Below are positions 34,002 to 41,265 of a stretch of DNA of 41,265 bases, piece by piece. A program made the position numbers and the translations under genes. This DNA comes from Acidobacteriota bacterium (GTDB lineage Bacteria > Acidobacteriota > Terriglobia > Terriglobales > Acidobacteriaceae). The notes under the pieces are model-generated. The model was not told where the DNA came from. It searched no databases and saw only the letters and a list, made by a program, of their open reading frames with translations. Numbering within the stretch: the stretch's first letter is position 1; every line of letters begins with the position of its first letter. Location of the stretch: positions 1-41,265 of the forward strand of contig JABCZC010000040.1 in NCBI GenBank assembly GCA_013289875.1, written 5' to 3'.

Positions 34002-34409
34002 ATAGAACGTGCGCTTGTAAGCCAGTGCACACCCCAAATCGATCCAGCCACGCAGGTCGCTTCGACCGGGAGGTTCGTCACTGCGATTAATGTGAAGCTG
34101 ATTTCATTGCAGCAAGGCCTCCCGCCGAAGCTGGGATTTTCTGTGAAGTTCTACTTGCCACGCTTTTCTTGCGCTTTGGCCAGTCCAAAAAAATCTTCAC
34201 GAGATTAGTAATTGTGGGGGAATTTCGCGCCTTTATGAGTGAGATAGGAAGTTTGGACGAGGTCATGATGGCCGCGAATAGAACATTAACAGAGAACCCG
34301 CGAAGAATTATGAGAACCGTATTTCTGGGTTTGTAATTCGCGGCCTGGAATGGAGGGTTTGTCGATGAGTAATATTGGCAATTTAATGTCCCCGCTGTAA
34401 CTGCCACCG
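34002..34409. other. Intergenic region with element copy A
   Basis: 408 bp without a supported gene; the frame 34087-34407 on the minus strand shows no family features. It is richer in AT than the neighbours. It contains copy A of the two-block element (34203-34243). Its left side follows the M61 stop and its right side meets the abrupt end of the truncated MFS gene. Confidence 0.5.
34203..34267 (+). repeat. Two-block conserved element, copy A
   Basis: GATTAGTAATTG (34203-34214), a 13-bp spacer, CGCCTTTATGAGTGAG (34228-34243), then GTCATG at 34262. Copy B at 37805-37868 on the minus strand has both blocks identical with the same spacing. Similarity also continues between the blocks and GTCATG. 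It could be a promoter/operator, an RNA leader or a small mobile repeat. No rightward gene follows this copy. Confidence 0.7.
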
Positions 34410-34850
34410 CTAGAACATCATCAGACCCAGGGCCAGCCCTCTGCGCCGGTCAAACCAATGTGAGATCACGCTGCCATAAGGGACCGGTCCCAGCCCGCTC
34501 AACAGAAGGCCCAATAACAGGCAAAAGAAGTAGAACTGCCAGATGTCGGCTGACAACACCTTCGCCAACAGCAAAGCAGAGCCGAACATTGCCGTAGCCG
34601 GCAAGATCACCTTGCGCGCTCCGTAGCGGTCAATAAGCAATCCCGCCAATGGGACGCTAATCGCGCCCACGATAAGATGCAGCGTGAACCCCAGGGACAC
34701 CGCAGCACGACCCGTGTGGAAGTCATGCATGAGTGGCTTTAGGAAGACTCCAAAGGAAAAGACGGTGATTGGCGGGCCCCAAAACATTCCCACTGCGGCG
34801 GCGAATACTACCCACCAGCCATAAAACACCCTGGGACCTTTACTGTTCAT
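34410..34850 (-). pseudogene. Truncated MFS transporter
   Basis: The N-terminal 146 residues of a major facilitator superfamily carrier, with about four helices: FYGWWVVFAAAVGMFWGPPI, VSLGFTLHLIVGAISVPLAG, LIDRYGARKVILPATAMFGS and FYFFCLLLGLLLSGLGPVPYG. It then carries the conserved loop HWFDRRRGLALGLMMF and stops. MFS proteins normally run to about 400 residues with 12 helices, so the C-terminal two thirds are missing. The DNA to the left shows no continuation in any frame by eye. ATG 34850 overlaps the stop of the methyltransferase gene (ATGA), so the pair was translationally coupled. It was originally perhaps an exporter of the methylated product or a related acid. Probably non-functional. 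Confidence 0.75.
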
Positions 34851-35956
34851 TTGGAACTCCGCACAGCATCCCTCTTGACGTCGTTCTGCCTGGCAAGAAC
34901 CATTGTTTGCACGAATGAGTCCAATGGTGCCGGTTGGGTGGCCAGACGCTGCTTCAATCGATTCTCGAAGTGGTCGGCGAAGATGCGGCACCGCGCGGCA
35001 TCCTGGGCCTGCGCGAGCGAAAGTGCCAGTGATGGAACAAAAACGGAACGGAAGAATAGGGCATGTTTGCTTACTAACGCTTCCACGTTCCCGTCGCGCT
35101 CGTAGTCTGCCCATGCTGCGTCTGGGAGGGAAGCGAGATCGCATCGTTCTAGTCTCAAGTCCTGGAACTGCCCGCGGGCTCGGAACGGCGCGAGAAGCTC
35201 ACACCTCCGCCGCGGATAGGTTCCCAGCACCATTCGCTCGCGTTCCTCTGCGCGAATCTCCCTGGCGTCGACCATCTCAGTGAGCGCCCGATTGGCATGG
35301 TCAAACAGATCTGCAAACCCCGATTCGCCCTCATCGTCAAGGCCCGGAAGCACTACCACGAGACGGCCTCCAGACCGCAATTCACGAGCCCGCAAAGAGA
35401 GGAAAGCTTCCCAGTCCTGAGCGGCCTGGCGCTCGAACGCAGCATGCACGTCGCCTGTACTACGGTGCGCAACGAAATGACCCGGAATCGGTCCTGGGAT
35501 ACGGCTGAGCCACACGGCCGCGTATGAGCACCAGCCCAAGTGCACGTGGCCTGGCGGAAAGACGGTTTCGTAGAATGACCTTCCGATCGCACAGGAAAAT
35601 AAGTTCGGCTCGTCGAGAGCATATCGTTCCGGATCCGTGGTCAGCACTTCGAATAGCGTGTTGAAATCGTTCGTGGATTGATCGATGTGGAAGACGAAGA
35701 CTGGTCGATCGGTATCCATGCGTTCTCGTAGAACTCTAATTGCGGCCCGCATGGGCGTTAACGAGTTCTTTCCCTGCGACGATCCGTAATCGGCAATCAC
35801 CACGGGCGCGTTCCCGTCGTCGAGTTCAATCTTCCGAACTGCCTCCTCCAACAGCGGCAGCGCCAAAGCCCCACCACCCGCTGGAATCCGGGAGTGTCGA
35901 TTGTAGGAACCTTTTCCTTCCATAACACCGTGATCAGGCCCTGATGTAACTGACAT
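34847..35956 (-). CDS. SABATH-type SAM-dependent carboxyl methyltransferase
   Basis: A 369-residue SAM-dependent methyltransferase of the SABATH type (the plant salicylate/jasmonate/benzoate carboxyl methyltransferase superfamily). N-terminal signature GVMEGKGSYNRHSRIPAGGG, SAM motif I VVIADYGSSQGKNSL (about 52-66), FHIDQSTNDFNTLF (second SAM segment), SFYETVFPPGHVHLGWCSYA then AVWLSRIP (matching the plant SFYxxLFPxxSLH...SSYxxxWLSxxP), RSGGRLVVVLPG, and a C-terminal FRSVFVPSL. It is predicted to methylate a small carboxylic acid, giving a methyl ester; the substrate is unknown. AAAAAGGAG precedes ATG 35956. It starts 42 bp after the beta-helix gene end and is coupled to the MFS fragment by ATGA. 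Confidence 0.85.
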   Translation of the reverse strand: MSVTSGPDHGVMEGKGSYNRHSRIPAGGGALALPLLEEAVRKIELDDGNAPVVIADYGSSQGKNSLTPMRAAIRVLRERMDTDRPVFVFHIDQSTNDFNTLFEVLTTDPERYALDEPNLFSCAIGRSFYETVFPPGHVHLGWCSYAAVWLSRIPGPIPGHFVAHRSTGDVHAAFERQAAQDWEAFLSLRARELRSGGRLVVVLPGLDDEGESGFADLFDHANRALTEMVDAREIRAEERERMVLGTYPRRRCELLAPFRARGQFQDLRLERCDLASLPDAAWADYERDGNVEALVSKHALFFRSVFVPSLALSLAQAQDAARCRIFADHFENRLKQRLATQPAPLDSFVQTMVLARQNDVKRDAVRSSK

Positions 35957-35998
35957 ATATGTCTTTCTCCTTTTTCTTATTTCGGTTGCGTGGGCTTC

Positions 35999-36335
35999 CT
36001 AGTCATGCATTGCGAAGCAGACAATTGAGCCGGTATGCGCGGAGGCAGCGTCGTTATTCTTCACCGCGGCGATGACCTGGCCTGGCGTCGGCACCGAGGT
36101 GTTCACGACCTGGAGAAATCCGGAATTGTCTGCAACGCTGCAGACCGCCTGGTAATTTGCGTCGCTAAATGCGGTCTTCCACGCTAGCGTCACCTGAACT
36201 GTGCCACCCGGACCGACGCTTCCTGCGTTCACCGTCTGATGTTTCAGGCCGCTTCCATCCTGATACACACCGGATTGAATACCCAACGTGCCTACGTTGC
36301 CGTCACCGGCGTTGAAGAGCAGCAAGTCCCCCCTA
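35999..36335 (-). pseudogene. Detached C-terminal domain of the beta-helix protein
   Basis: Downstream of the in-frame stop at 36333-36335, another frame continues the protein: GDLLLFNAGDGNVGTLGIQS, QTVNAGSVGPGGTVQVTLAW, KTAFSDANYQAVCSVADNSG, FLQVVNTSVPTPGQVIAAVK and NNDAASAHTGSIVCFAMHD. This tail resembles the small beta-sandwich domains found at the end of phage tail or surface proteins. Removing one base from the A5 run at 36335-36339 (coding-strand T5) restores CFRGDLLLFNAG and joins both parts. It is therefore the C-terminus of the neighbouring gene, separated by one indel, and not an independent gene. Confidence 0.7.
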
Positions 36336-37706
36336 AAAACAGCGGCCCGAGTGCGTGCCTTCGCAGGAAACCAGATCTCCTGCGGTGTGGCCAAGGGGAA
36401 ATCCGGGACACGCGGAGTTTTCGGCCATGATGATGTCCTGATCTTCGAGACTGGCGCCGAAGACCGCTCCGCTGCTGATAAAGCCAAAATTCTCTTTGCT
36501 GGCGGGCGCGACGGTCGACCAACCGGATTCGTTGATCGACAGAACATGAGCTTTGGCGTTGGAGATTGTGCCTTGATTCAGAAGGTTTCCAATGCTGGTA
36601 ATGTTTTCCACTCCATCAACCACGATCGGGTGATTGTTCCAGGTGTTGTTGAGCCAGACCGGGTTGCCGGGAGTTCCAAAGGGATTATTTCCGTGATCGA
36701 GGACGGCGGAGGTGTTGCCTTCGACTTCGTTGTTGATCAGCGTGGGCGAGTCGGCCACGGTGGAGTCGATGACAATGAAGGCGGGATTGCCGCCGACCGG
36801 CGAGCCAGTGTCAGTGTTCTCGATGATCAGGCCCTGATTCGTGGAGACTACGTGGATCCCGATGTTCACTCCCTGAATATTTCCGTTGAAGACGAGAGAG
36901 CTATTCGCGCCGTTCGAGGAGTTGATGTGGATTCCCTCGCCGGTTGCGTCGTTAGGGTTGCCGAGGATCCTGTATCGCTCGAACTTGAACGAGTCGGACT
37001 GCGAGCAGCCGGGCTGGCTCTCGTTCCCGGGGCACGACATGGGCGAAGTCGCAGTAGGTGCCAGCGAGCCGACGACAAAACCCTGATGGCAGCCTTTGAG
37101 CATCAGATTGTCAACGTTGAGAAAACTGGCGGTTGGATTATTGTCGGAATCGTACAGAATGCCGATGGTTCGCGGGAAGTTATTGCAATCGATGCTGATT
37201 CCCGAAAGAGTCGCGCCGGGCGCATCGTGAAAGGAAACCACAACCTTGGGCAGATTCGTGACGATTTCAGGCTGAGGCTGTCCGGGTACCGGGGGAGGAA
37301 CGACCCATTTGAGAGTGGTGCCGACCGTAACTTCATTACCTTCGAACGGGACCGCACCGCAGGCCCCGATGAACCTCACGCACTTGGGTACCTGGAGTGT
37401 AGACGACACCACATAAGTGTTCGCCGTAGTGCATGCAAGCTGGACCGTCCCGCATTCCGCCCCGGCCGCGGTCAAAGCCTGCTGAATCGCATGGGTGTCG
37501 TCGGTCGAGCCGTCGCCGACCGGTGGAGGGGTAGAAAACGGCCAGGATGGCGATTGGGCAAACGAAGCGGTACAAACGAGAACTGCAAACAGGGCGAGCC
37601 ATAATGGCAGCATCAATGCCCCACGGCCTGCTGGAATCCTACCGTGTCGATTGCAGAAACCTTCCGCTTCCATAGCGCCTTGAAGAGATCTTGATTCGTT
37701 TTGCAT
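36333..37706 (-). CDS. Secreted right-handed beta-helix (pectate-lyase-like) protein with SABATH-derived 5' end
   Basis: 457 codons from ATG 37706, with a strong ribosome site (GGAGAAAGGAG). Residues 1-35 resemble the N-terminus of the neighbouring methyltransferase (ME-x-x-G-x-x-NRH-x-RIPAG-x-GAL-x-LPL) and do not look like a signal. The true exported protein probably starts at Met32 (37613): LPLWLALFAVLVCTASFAQ. The mature part opens with the Pectate_lyase_3-type GDGSTDDTHAIQQAL and then runs through beta-helix turns (VVSFHDAPGATLSGISIDCN, FLNVDNLMLKGCHQGF, GEGIHINSSNGANSSLVFNG, NNEVEGNTSAVLDHGNN). It is probably a polysaccharide-binding or -cleaving surface protein; no catalytic residues can be assigned. 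The frame ends early at 36333 because of an indel, and the C-terminal domain follows in another frame to 35999. Confidence 0.82.
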   Translation of the reverse strand: MQNESRSLQGAMEAEGFCNRHGRIPAGRGALMLPLWLALFAVLVCTASFAQSPSWPFSTPPPVGDGSTDDTHAIQQALTAAGAECGTVQLACTTANTYVVSSTLQVPKCVRFIGACGAVPFEGNEVTVGTTLKWVVPPPVPGQPQPEIVTNLPKVVVSFHDAPGATLSGISIDCNNFPRTIGILYDSDNNPTASFLNVDNLMLKGCHQGFVVGSLAPTATSPMSCPGNESQPGCSQSDSFKFERYRILGNPNDATGEGIHINSSNGANSSLVFNGNIQGVNIGIHVVSTNQGLIIENTDTGSPVGGNPAFIVIDSTVADSPTLINNEVEGNTSAVLDHGNNPFGTPGNPVWLNNTWNNHPIVVDGVENITSIGNLLNQGTISNAKAHVLSINESGWSTVAPASKENFGFISSGAVFGASLEDQDIIMAENSACPGFPLGHTAGDLVSCEGTHSGRCF

Positions 37707-38355
37707 TTCAGCTCCTTTCTCCGCGAGGGCGGCGCTCGCAGGATCGAACGTTGTAGCAGCCTTTGTCAGAGCCTCGAACCGGAGAAAGAGCTACTTGTGG
37801 CGGCCATGACGCCTCCAAACCTCATACCTCACTCATAAAGGCGAGAAACGCACGCGCAATTACTAATCCGGCAAAAACTTTTCTCAGTCATAGTTGACGA
37901 GACCAGAGGCGGAGAAATGCTGACACGATCTCAGATGTCATTGAATCTTTGAGGTCCTTCGGATAGCCAGCACCCACCGCTCCCGGGAAGCTCCAATCGC
38001 CGAGCTTATTCAAGCCCCCTTCAGTGAACCGGACCACAAGTTACTGGATCTTCCGTCGCCCGGTAATGAGCATTGTGCAGGAACGGATGTATAACCTTGG
38101 CCATTTCGGGGGCAGAACCGAAACAACTTGTTGTTCCATGCCGGCCTCGAGTCGACGCACCCGGTTGCGGCGCTGGCAGCGCGCATTCAGTGCGTGAAGG
38201 GACCTATACCGCTTTTGGTCTGGCTTTTGTAAACACCTGAAAAGGAGGGAATCATAAATCCCGGACGTGCGCGTGCCGCGCTGGGATGGCCACCATGCGC
38301 GACGCAGGCGCGCATGCAACAACTTCGGCCGGTAAGCGTTCCGGAGGACATGACG
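37707..38355. other. Intergenic region with element copy B
   Basis: About 650 bp without a supported gene. The left part holds copy B of the two-block element, oriented toward the beta-helix gene. The right part must contain the promoter of the lipase-like gene. The minus-strand frames at 38041-38476 are shadows without family features. I see no tRNA or terminator. Confidence 0.5.
37805..37868 (-). repeat. Two-block conserved element, copy B
   Basis: On the minus strand: GATTAGTAATTG (37868-37857), a 13-bp spacer, CGCCTTTATGAGTGAG (37843-37828), then GTCATG (37810-37805). It matches copy A at 34203-34267 in both blocks and spacing. It lies about 100 bp upstream of the beta-helix start codon, where a promoter or leader would be. 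Confidence 0.7.
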
Positions 38356-39450
38356 ATGACGATGACGTGGTTCGGCACAACTGCAGCGCATGCGGAAGAT
38401 CACCTCCCCATGCGCGAATATCGCATGACAGCGAGGACAGCAAAAGTTGTCTGCATGCTCGTCGGTTACTTAACAATGCTGCTATCTTCAGCGCCAGCCT
38501 TTGCGCGAGAGATGAACGTACTCCTCATCCATGGAAGGTTGCATAACACCAAAGAACACTATGGCCACTTCCGTGACGATCAGGCTGGCGCCTGGGGTGG
38601 TCTCACGCCGGCAACAGCCGGCACTGTCTGGTACGTGCAGTGGGACGCCTGGAACCATTATTTTGACGACAGTTCCTGGCCTGGAGGAGAGGCAGTCATC
38701 CATGATGCAATCGACGCTCTCTGCGACAACAATAAGGGTCAGGCGTGCTGGATTCTCTGTCACAGCGCCGGTTGCGCCGCATTCGAGGACTATCTGTCAA
38801 AGTCCGACTACGCGCACAACTCGATTCTCATTGAACACGTTATGGCTGCCGACAGCGCGGCCGGTGGATCGGAACTGGCCGACAATGGTTTGCTTCGCCT
38901 CTTGGGTGGGATCACTGGGCAGGGCGCCACGCTCGATAACTCACTGAAAACCAGCTACGCCCGAGGCGCATACAACCATAACAACATGCAGTCCGTAGTT
39001 GTGAGGAGTGTTGGAGGGGCGACCGACAGCTACCCTTTGCACTTTCTTATTGCGTGTAACTTCTTTCCTCGTCAAAGCGGGAGCGGACTTAACCCGAAGT
39101 GCACTGATTGCTTCGAGCTCTTCGGACCAGATAAGAGAGAATGCGACGACGGGACCGTTGCCCTGCACAGTACCTGCGCCCACAATCGCAAGGCATCGTT
39201 CCAGGATTGCAACAGCAGAATCCCTCCTCACGACGACACGGCCGGCACGTACGATTTTCATGGATGGTGGATCAACGATCATGTATGCAATGGCGATTTT
39301 CGCCAGGACTGCAACTGGAATGGTCCTTATTCGGATGATGACAGACCTCTGTGTAACCCACCCTTCAAGACCTATCACGTAGACCATTCCAATGGTAAGC
39401 AAGTCGTGGTTCATGAATATTCCGATGCTCCGTCCGCCCTCTGTCCATAA
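38356..39450 (+). CDS. Secreted lipase-like alpha/beta hydrolase
   Basis: An exported protein of about 364 residues. ATG 38356 is chosen for GGAGG at 38343-38347; ATG 38410 or 38425 would put the signal peptide (VVCMLVGYLTMLLSSAPAFA) closer to the start and is equally possible. Lipase-type features: MNVLLIHGRLHN (first strand with the HG oxyanion motif) and WILCHSAGCAAFEDYL, where the serine sits in C-H-S-A-G rather than the classic G-x-S-x-G. VMAADSAAGGSELADNGLLR and GTYDFHGWWINDHVCNGDF could supply the Asp and His. There are many Cys residues (CTDCFELF, TCAH, DCNS, DCNW, LCNP), so disulfides are likely. I do not recognise the exact family. The next gene follows on the same strand after 77 bp and may encode a partner. 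Confidence 0.75.
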   Translation: MTMTWFGTTAAHAEDHLPMREYRMTARTAKVVCMLVGYLTMLLSSAPAFAREMNVLLIHGRLHNTKEHYGHFRDDQAGAWGGLTPATAGTVWYVQWDAWNHYFDDSSWPGGEAVIHDAIDALCDNNKGQACWILCHSAGCAAFEDYLSKSDYAHNSILIEHVMAADSAAGGSELADNGLLRLLGGITGQGATLDNSLKTSYARGAYNHNNMQSVVVRSVGGATDSYPLHFLIACNFFPRQSGSGLNPKCTDCFELFGPDKRECDDGTVALHSTCAHNRKASFQDCNSRIPPHDDTAGTYDFHGWWINDHVCNGDFRQDCNWNGPYSDDDRPLCNPPFKTYHVDHSNGKQVVVHEYSDAPSALCP

Positions 39451-39527
39451 GATCGCCGGAACCAAATCATCTCTCTGGCTTCTGTTGGATAACACATGGA
39501 TAAACAAACGGAATGGAGGAACAGATC

Positions 39528-40754
39528 ATGATCGGAATGAAGAAAAACACATTGAGATTCGTACTGGCAGGACTTGCGCTCGCTTGCATTATTAGCAATC
39601 CTGCCCGGGGCCAGGTACAGCGCACACCCGAACAATCGACAAATGACGATGCGTCGGGGAGAGGAGGCCTGACCGTCTTCGAGGACTTTGCGAAATATCC
39701 TCCGGAATCCAGGCCGCTGAATACCTGGAACTGGGACCTGCTTCATCCCTGGCTGACGGAGAACACTCCAGTGTCGCTCATCCCCGCGGAAACCCTTCGC
39801 CAACTGCAATCGCTCCGGAACTCCAGCCTTTCGGAGGAAGAAATATCGCAACAGGTGAGCCTACCGTCGTCGCTTCCAAGATATGAGTTCGACGTGAACA
39901 AAACAATCGTGGCGGGCACTCAGGATGAGCTCAGCGCGCAACTGACAGTGACGTCGCCGGGTGAGTCCAACGCACCTCTTCGCATCCATGTCATCAAGGC
40001 GGAATTAATCGGAGATGACTACTTCGGTTCTCCGTCTTTAGGCAGCGTGCCTTTTTCCTGCGACGCCGTCAATCCAGCATGCACCTTTCAGTGGAAAGCG
40101 CCCTCGCCGGACAAAAGATATTGGGGCGCGCTGGAGCTTGAGGTCACGTTAACTGTGGAAGGCTCCGAGGATGAGTTCGTTGCCCGGCAATCGTTCTATT
40201 CCTCTCCCATGGTGGCAGGCAGATTCACCAATACTTTTAGTGAACGTCTCGACAACGGATCGCTTGTGATCGATGCCGGCGTCAATGTCCAGAGGCGTAT
40301 GGTTTGCTTCGTAAGCGCGAACCTTTATTCCGTCGACAAGGGAACTCCCGCTCAGTTCGTCCAGCGCCGCTTAATCGTTGACCCATCCATGAAGACCATT
40401 TCGTTTACTTTTTTCGGCAAGATATTCCGAGACTACGGAGAGGAGGGTGTGTTTCGACTGCAGGACCTGAAAGCGCAATGCGAGAATCTCCCCTATCCTC
40501 CGGAATGGTTTATGGATAGTCTTGCCCACCGAACGGAGCTGCAGGCATTTCGAAACACTCACCCGGCGACGATGGAGCCGACGCGGATTTACTTCGACTA
40601 CGATGCGCACTCCTATGTGACGCGCAGATATGCGAGCAACGACTTTTCCGATGAGGAATGGCAATCCCCGGCAAAGACACGCAAGCTTGAGGCACTCCAG
40701 AAGGTCGCAGCAGACTTAAATGATCCAGCGTTGGAGGCACGCAAACGGCAGTAA
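39528..40754 (+). CDS. Secreted protein of unknown function, beta-sandwich type
   Basis: 408 residues from ATG 39528 (GGAGGA at 39516-39521); ATG 39537 (MKKNTLRFVLAGLALACI) is also possible. The signal peptide ends at NPARGQ. The mature part begins with a helical segment (SLIPAETLRQLQSLRNSSLS). It then has beta-rich domains: QLTVTSPGESNAPLRIHVIK, CTFQWKAPSPDKRYWGALEL, EVTLTVEGSEDEFVARQSFY, RRMVCFVSANLYSVDKGTPA, and a C-terminal FFGKIFRDYGEEGVFRLQDL, reminiscent of 'choice-of-anchor' proteins. No catalytic motif is visible. It sits 77 bp after the lipase-like gene on the same strand and both are exported, so a joint function is plausible but not shown. Confidence 0.8.
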   Translation: MIGMKKNTLRFVLAGLALACIISNPARGQVQRTPEQSTNDDASGRGGLTVFEDFAKYPPESRPLNTWNWDLLHPWLTENTPVSLIPAETLRQLQSLRNSSLSEEEISQQVSLPSSLPRYEFDVNKTIVAGTQDELSAQLTVTSPGESNAPLRIHVIKAELIGDDYFGSPSLGSVPFSCDAVNPACTFQWKAPSPDKRYWGALELEVTLTVEGSEDEFVARQSFYSSPMVAGRFTNTFSERLDNGSLVIDAGVNVQRRMVCFVSANLYSVDKGTPAQFVQRRLIVDPSMKTISFTFFGKIFRDYGEEGVFRLQDLKAQCENLPYPPEWFMDSLAHRTELQAFRNTHPATMEPTRIYFDYDAHSYVTRRYASNDFSDEEWQSPAKTRKLEALQKVAADLNDPALEARKRQ

Positions 40755-40970
40755 GAACAATTTTGAGTAGAAAGGGTACGGGCTTCGCCGTTTTTGCCTT
40801 GCGGATTCGGTCATTGTTAGTTGGCGATTCCGCAAGAGACGGCTCTCGTTTGAACGGAACGTGCGTTGAGTATCTGCACCTTCAATTGGTAAGCCGCATC
40901 GGAACGATTCGATTGCGCCATAAATTTCGCGTGCGCTAAAATGTGACAGTTCCGAACGGAAGGCCAGCCT

Positions 40971-41265
40971 ATGGTTCAACCGCCTTCCTCCGAAGTAACC
41001 GGGCTGCTCCGTGCCTGGAGTGGTGGCGACGAGGACGCGCTAGCCAGAATCGTCAAGCTGGTGTATCCGGAGTTGCGCGACATCGCGCGTAAATGCTTGA
41101 GCCGAGAGCGCCCTGATCACACGATTCAGGTCACAGCACTTGTGCACGAAGCCTACCTTCGGCTCGTTGATGTTAAGCACATGCAATGGCAGGATCGAGC
41201 TCACTTTCTAGCCGTGGGAGCCAGGGTGATGCGTCGTGTACTCGTGGATTACGTCAGATCCCGAG
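40971..41265 (+). CDS. ECF RNA polymerase sigma factor, 3' end cut by window
   Basis: The first 98 codons of a sigma-70-family ECF factor, from ATG 40971 to the window edge. SSEVTGLLRAWSGGDEDALA and LVYPELRDIARKCLSRERP form the start of region 2; IQVTALVHEAYLRLVDV and DRAHFLAVGARVMRRVLVDY belong to region 2 and the following segment. This pattern (VTxLLxxWxxGDxxAL ... ALVHEAYLRL ... FxAxAAxxMRRxLVD) is that of the ECF subfamily common in Acidobacteria and Planctomycetes (TIGR02999 as I remember it), often found next to Ser/Thr kinases. No anti-sigma gene is visible in the window. The 216 bp upstream contain no other gene. Confidence 0.93.
   Translation, partial: MVQPPSSEVTGLLRAWSGGDEDALARIVKLVYPELRDIARKCLSRERPDHTIQVTALVHEAYLRLVDVKHMQWQDRAHFLAVGARVMRRVLVDYVRSR

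Noticed and set aside
34087..34407. Minus-strand frame of 106 codons next to the MFS fragment
   Set aside because: It needs a GTG start, has no domain or signal features, and overlaps repeated element copy A.
1..41265. CRISPR arrays, complete insertion sequences and toxin-antitoxin or other defence modules
   Set aside because: I looked for regularly spaced repeats, transposase motifs and small paired toxin genes on both strands and saw none.

Overview
The window looks like a chromosomal segment of an Acidobacteriota member, probably class Terriglobia (Acidobacteriaceae-like). This is inferred from gene content, not from a marker-gene comparison. The supporting signs are a double-length orphan FtsX/MacB permease of the acidobacterial duplicated (ADOP) type, a HAF-repeat secreted protein, a membrane Ser/Thr kinase with a TPR sensor half, the start of an ECF sigma factor of the Acidobacteria/Planctomycetes type, an intergenic REP-like hairpin, many secreted orphan proteins, and a GC content that looks close to 60%. 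I see no CRISPR array, no complete insertion sequence, no phage module and no convincing tRNA.

Layout. 1-7304: a secreted Ser/Gly-rich protein cut by the window edge; a Bcp peroxiredoxin; a secreted unknown; a catalase-family peroxidase translationally coupled to cytochrome b561; a decayed TonB-like/ankyrin gene; the ADOP permease. 7476-13050: a Tat-exported amidase; a leftward TetR / secreted protein / LytTR cluster with a perfect inverted repeat over the tetR start; a HAF-repeat protein. 13322-15482: the RNase P RNA gene (rnpB, minus strand) with its terminator; a NUDIX hydrolase whose reading frame runs into rnpB; a divergent C-tail-anchored protein. 15483-23322: a REP-like hairpin; the Ser/Thr kinase; a degenerate receiver protein; a secreted phosphodiesterase/phosphatase preceded by a PHO-box-like direct repeat; a frameshifted COG4705-like membrane gene; glyA.

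23323-34001: a probable leftward operon (DUF4440-like protein, alanine racemase, alpha/beta hydrolase); dnaB with a small basic ORF behind it; an unrecognised 382-residue protein; a TPR protein; a small secreted protein broken at a run of seven C; an M61 aminopeptidase. 34002-37890 is the most unusual part: a SABATH-type carboxyl methyltransferase coupled to a truncated MFS transporter, next to a secreted beta-helix protein whose first 35 codons resemble the methyltransferase 5' end, with two inverted copies of a conserved two-block DNA element on either side. 38356-41265: a secreted lipase-like protein, a secreted partner, and the 5' part of an ECF sigma factor.

Housekeeping functions (rnpB, glyA, alr, dnaB, bcp) are mixed with secreted and regulatory accessory genes. 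Several reading frames are broken: the ankyrin gene, the COG4705-like gene, the MFS gene, the C7-tract gene and the beta-helix gene. Two of the breaks lie at homopolymer runs, so sequencing error has to be excluded before calling them biology. The strongest candidate for something undescribed is the methyltransferase/beta-helix locus with its duplicated 5' end and its repeated element.
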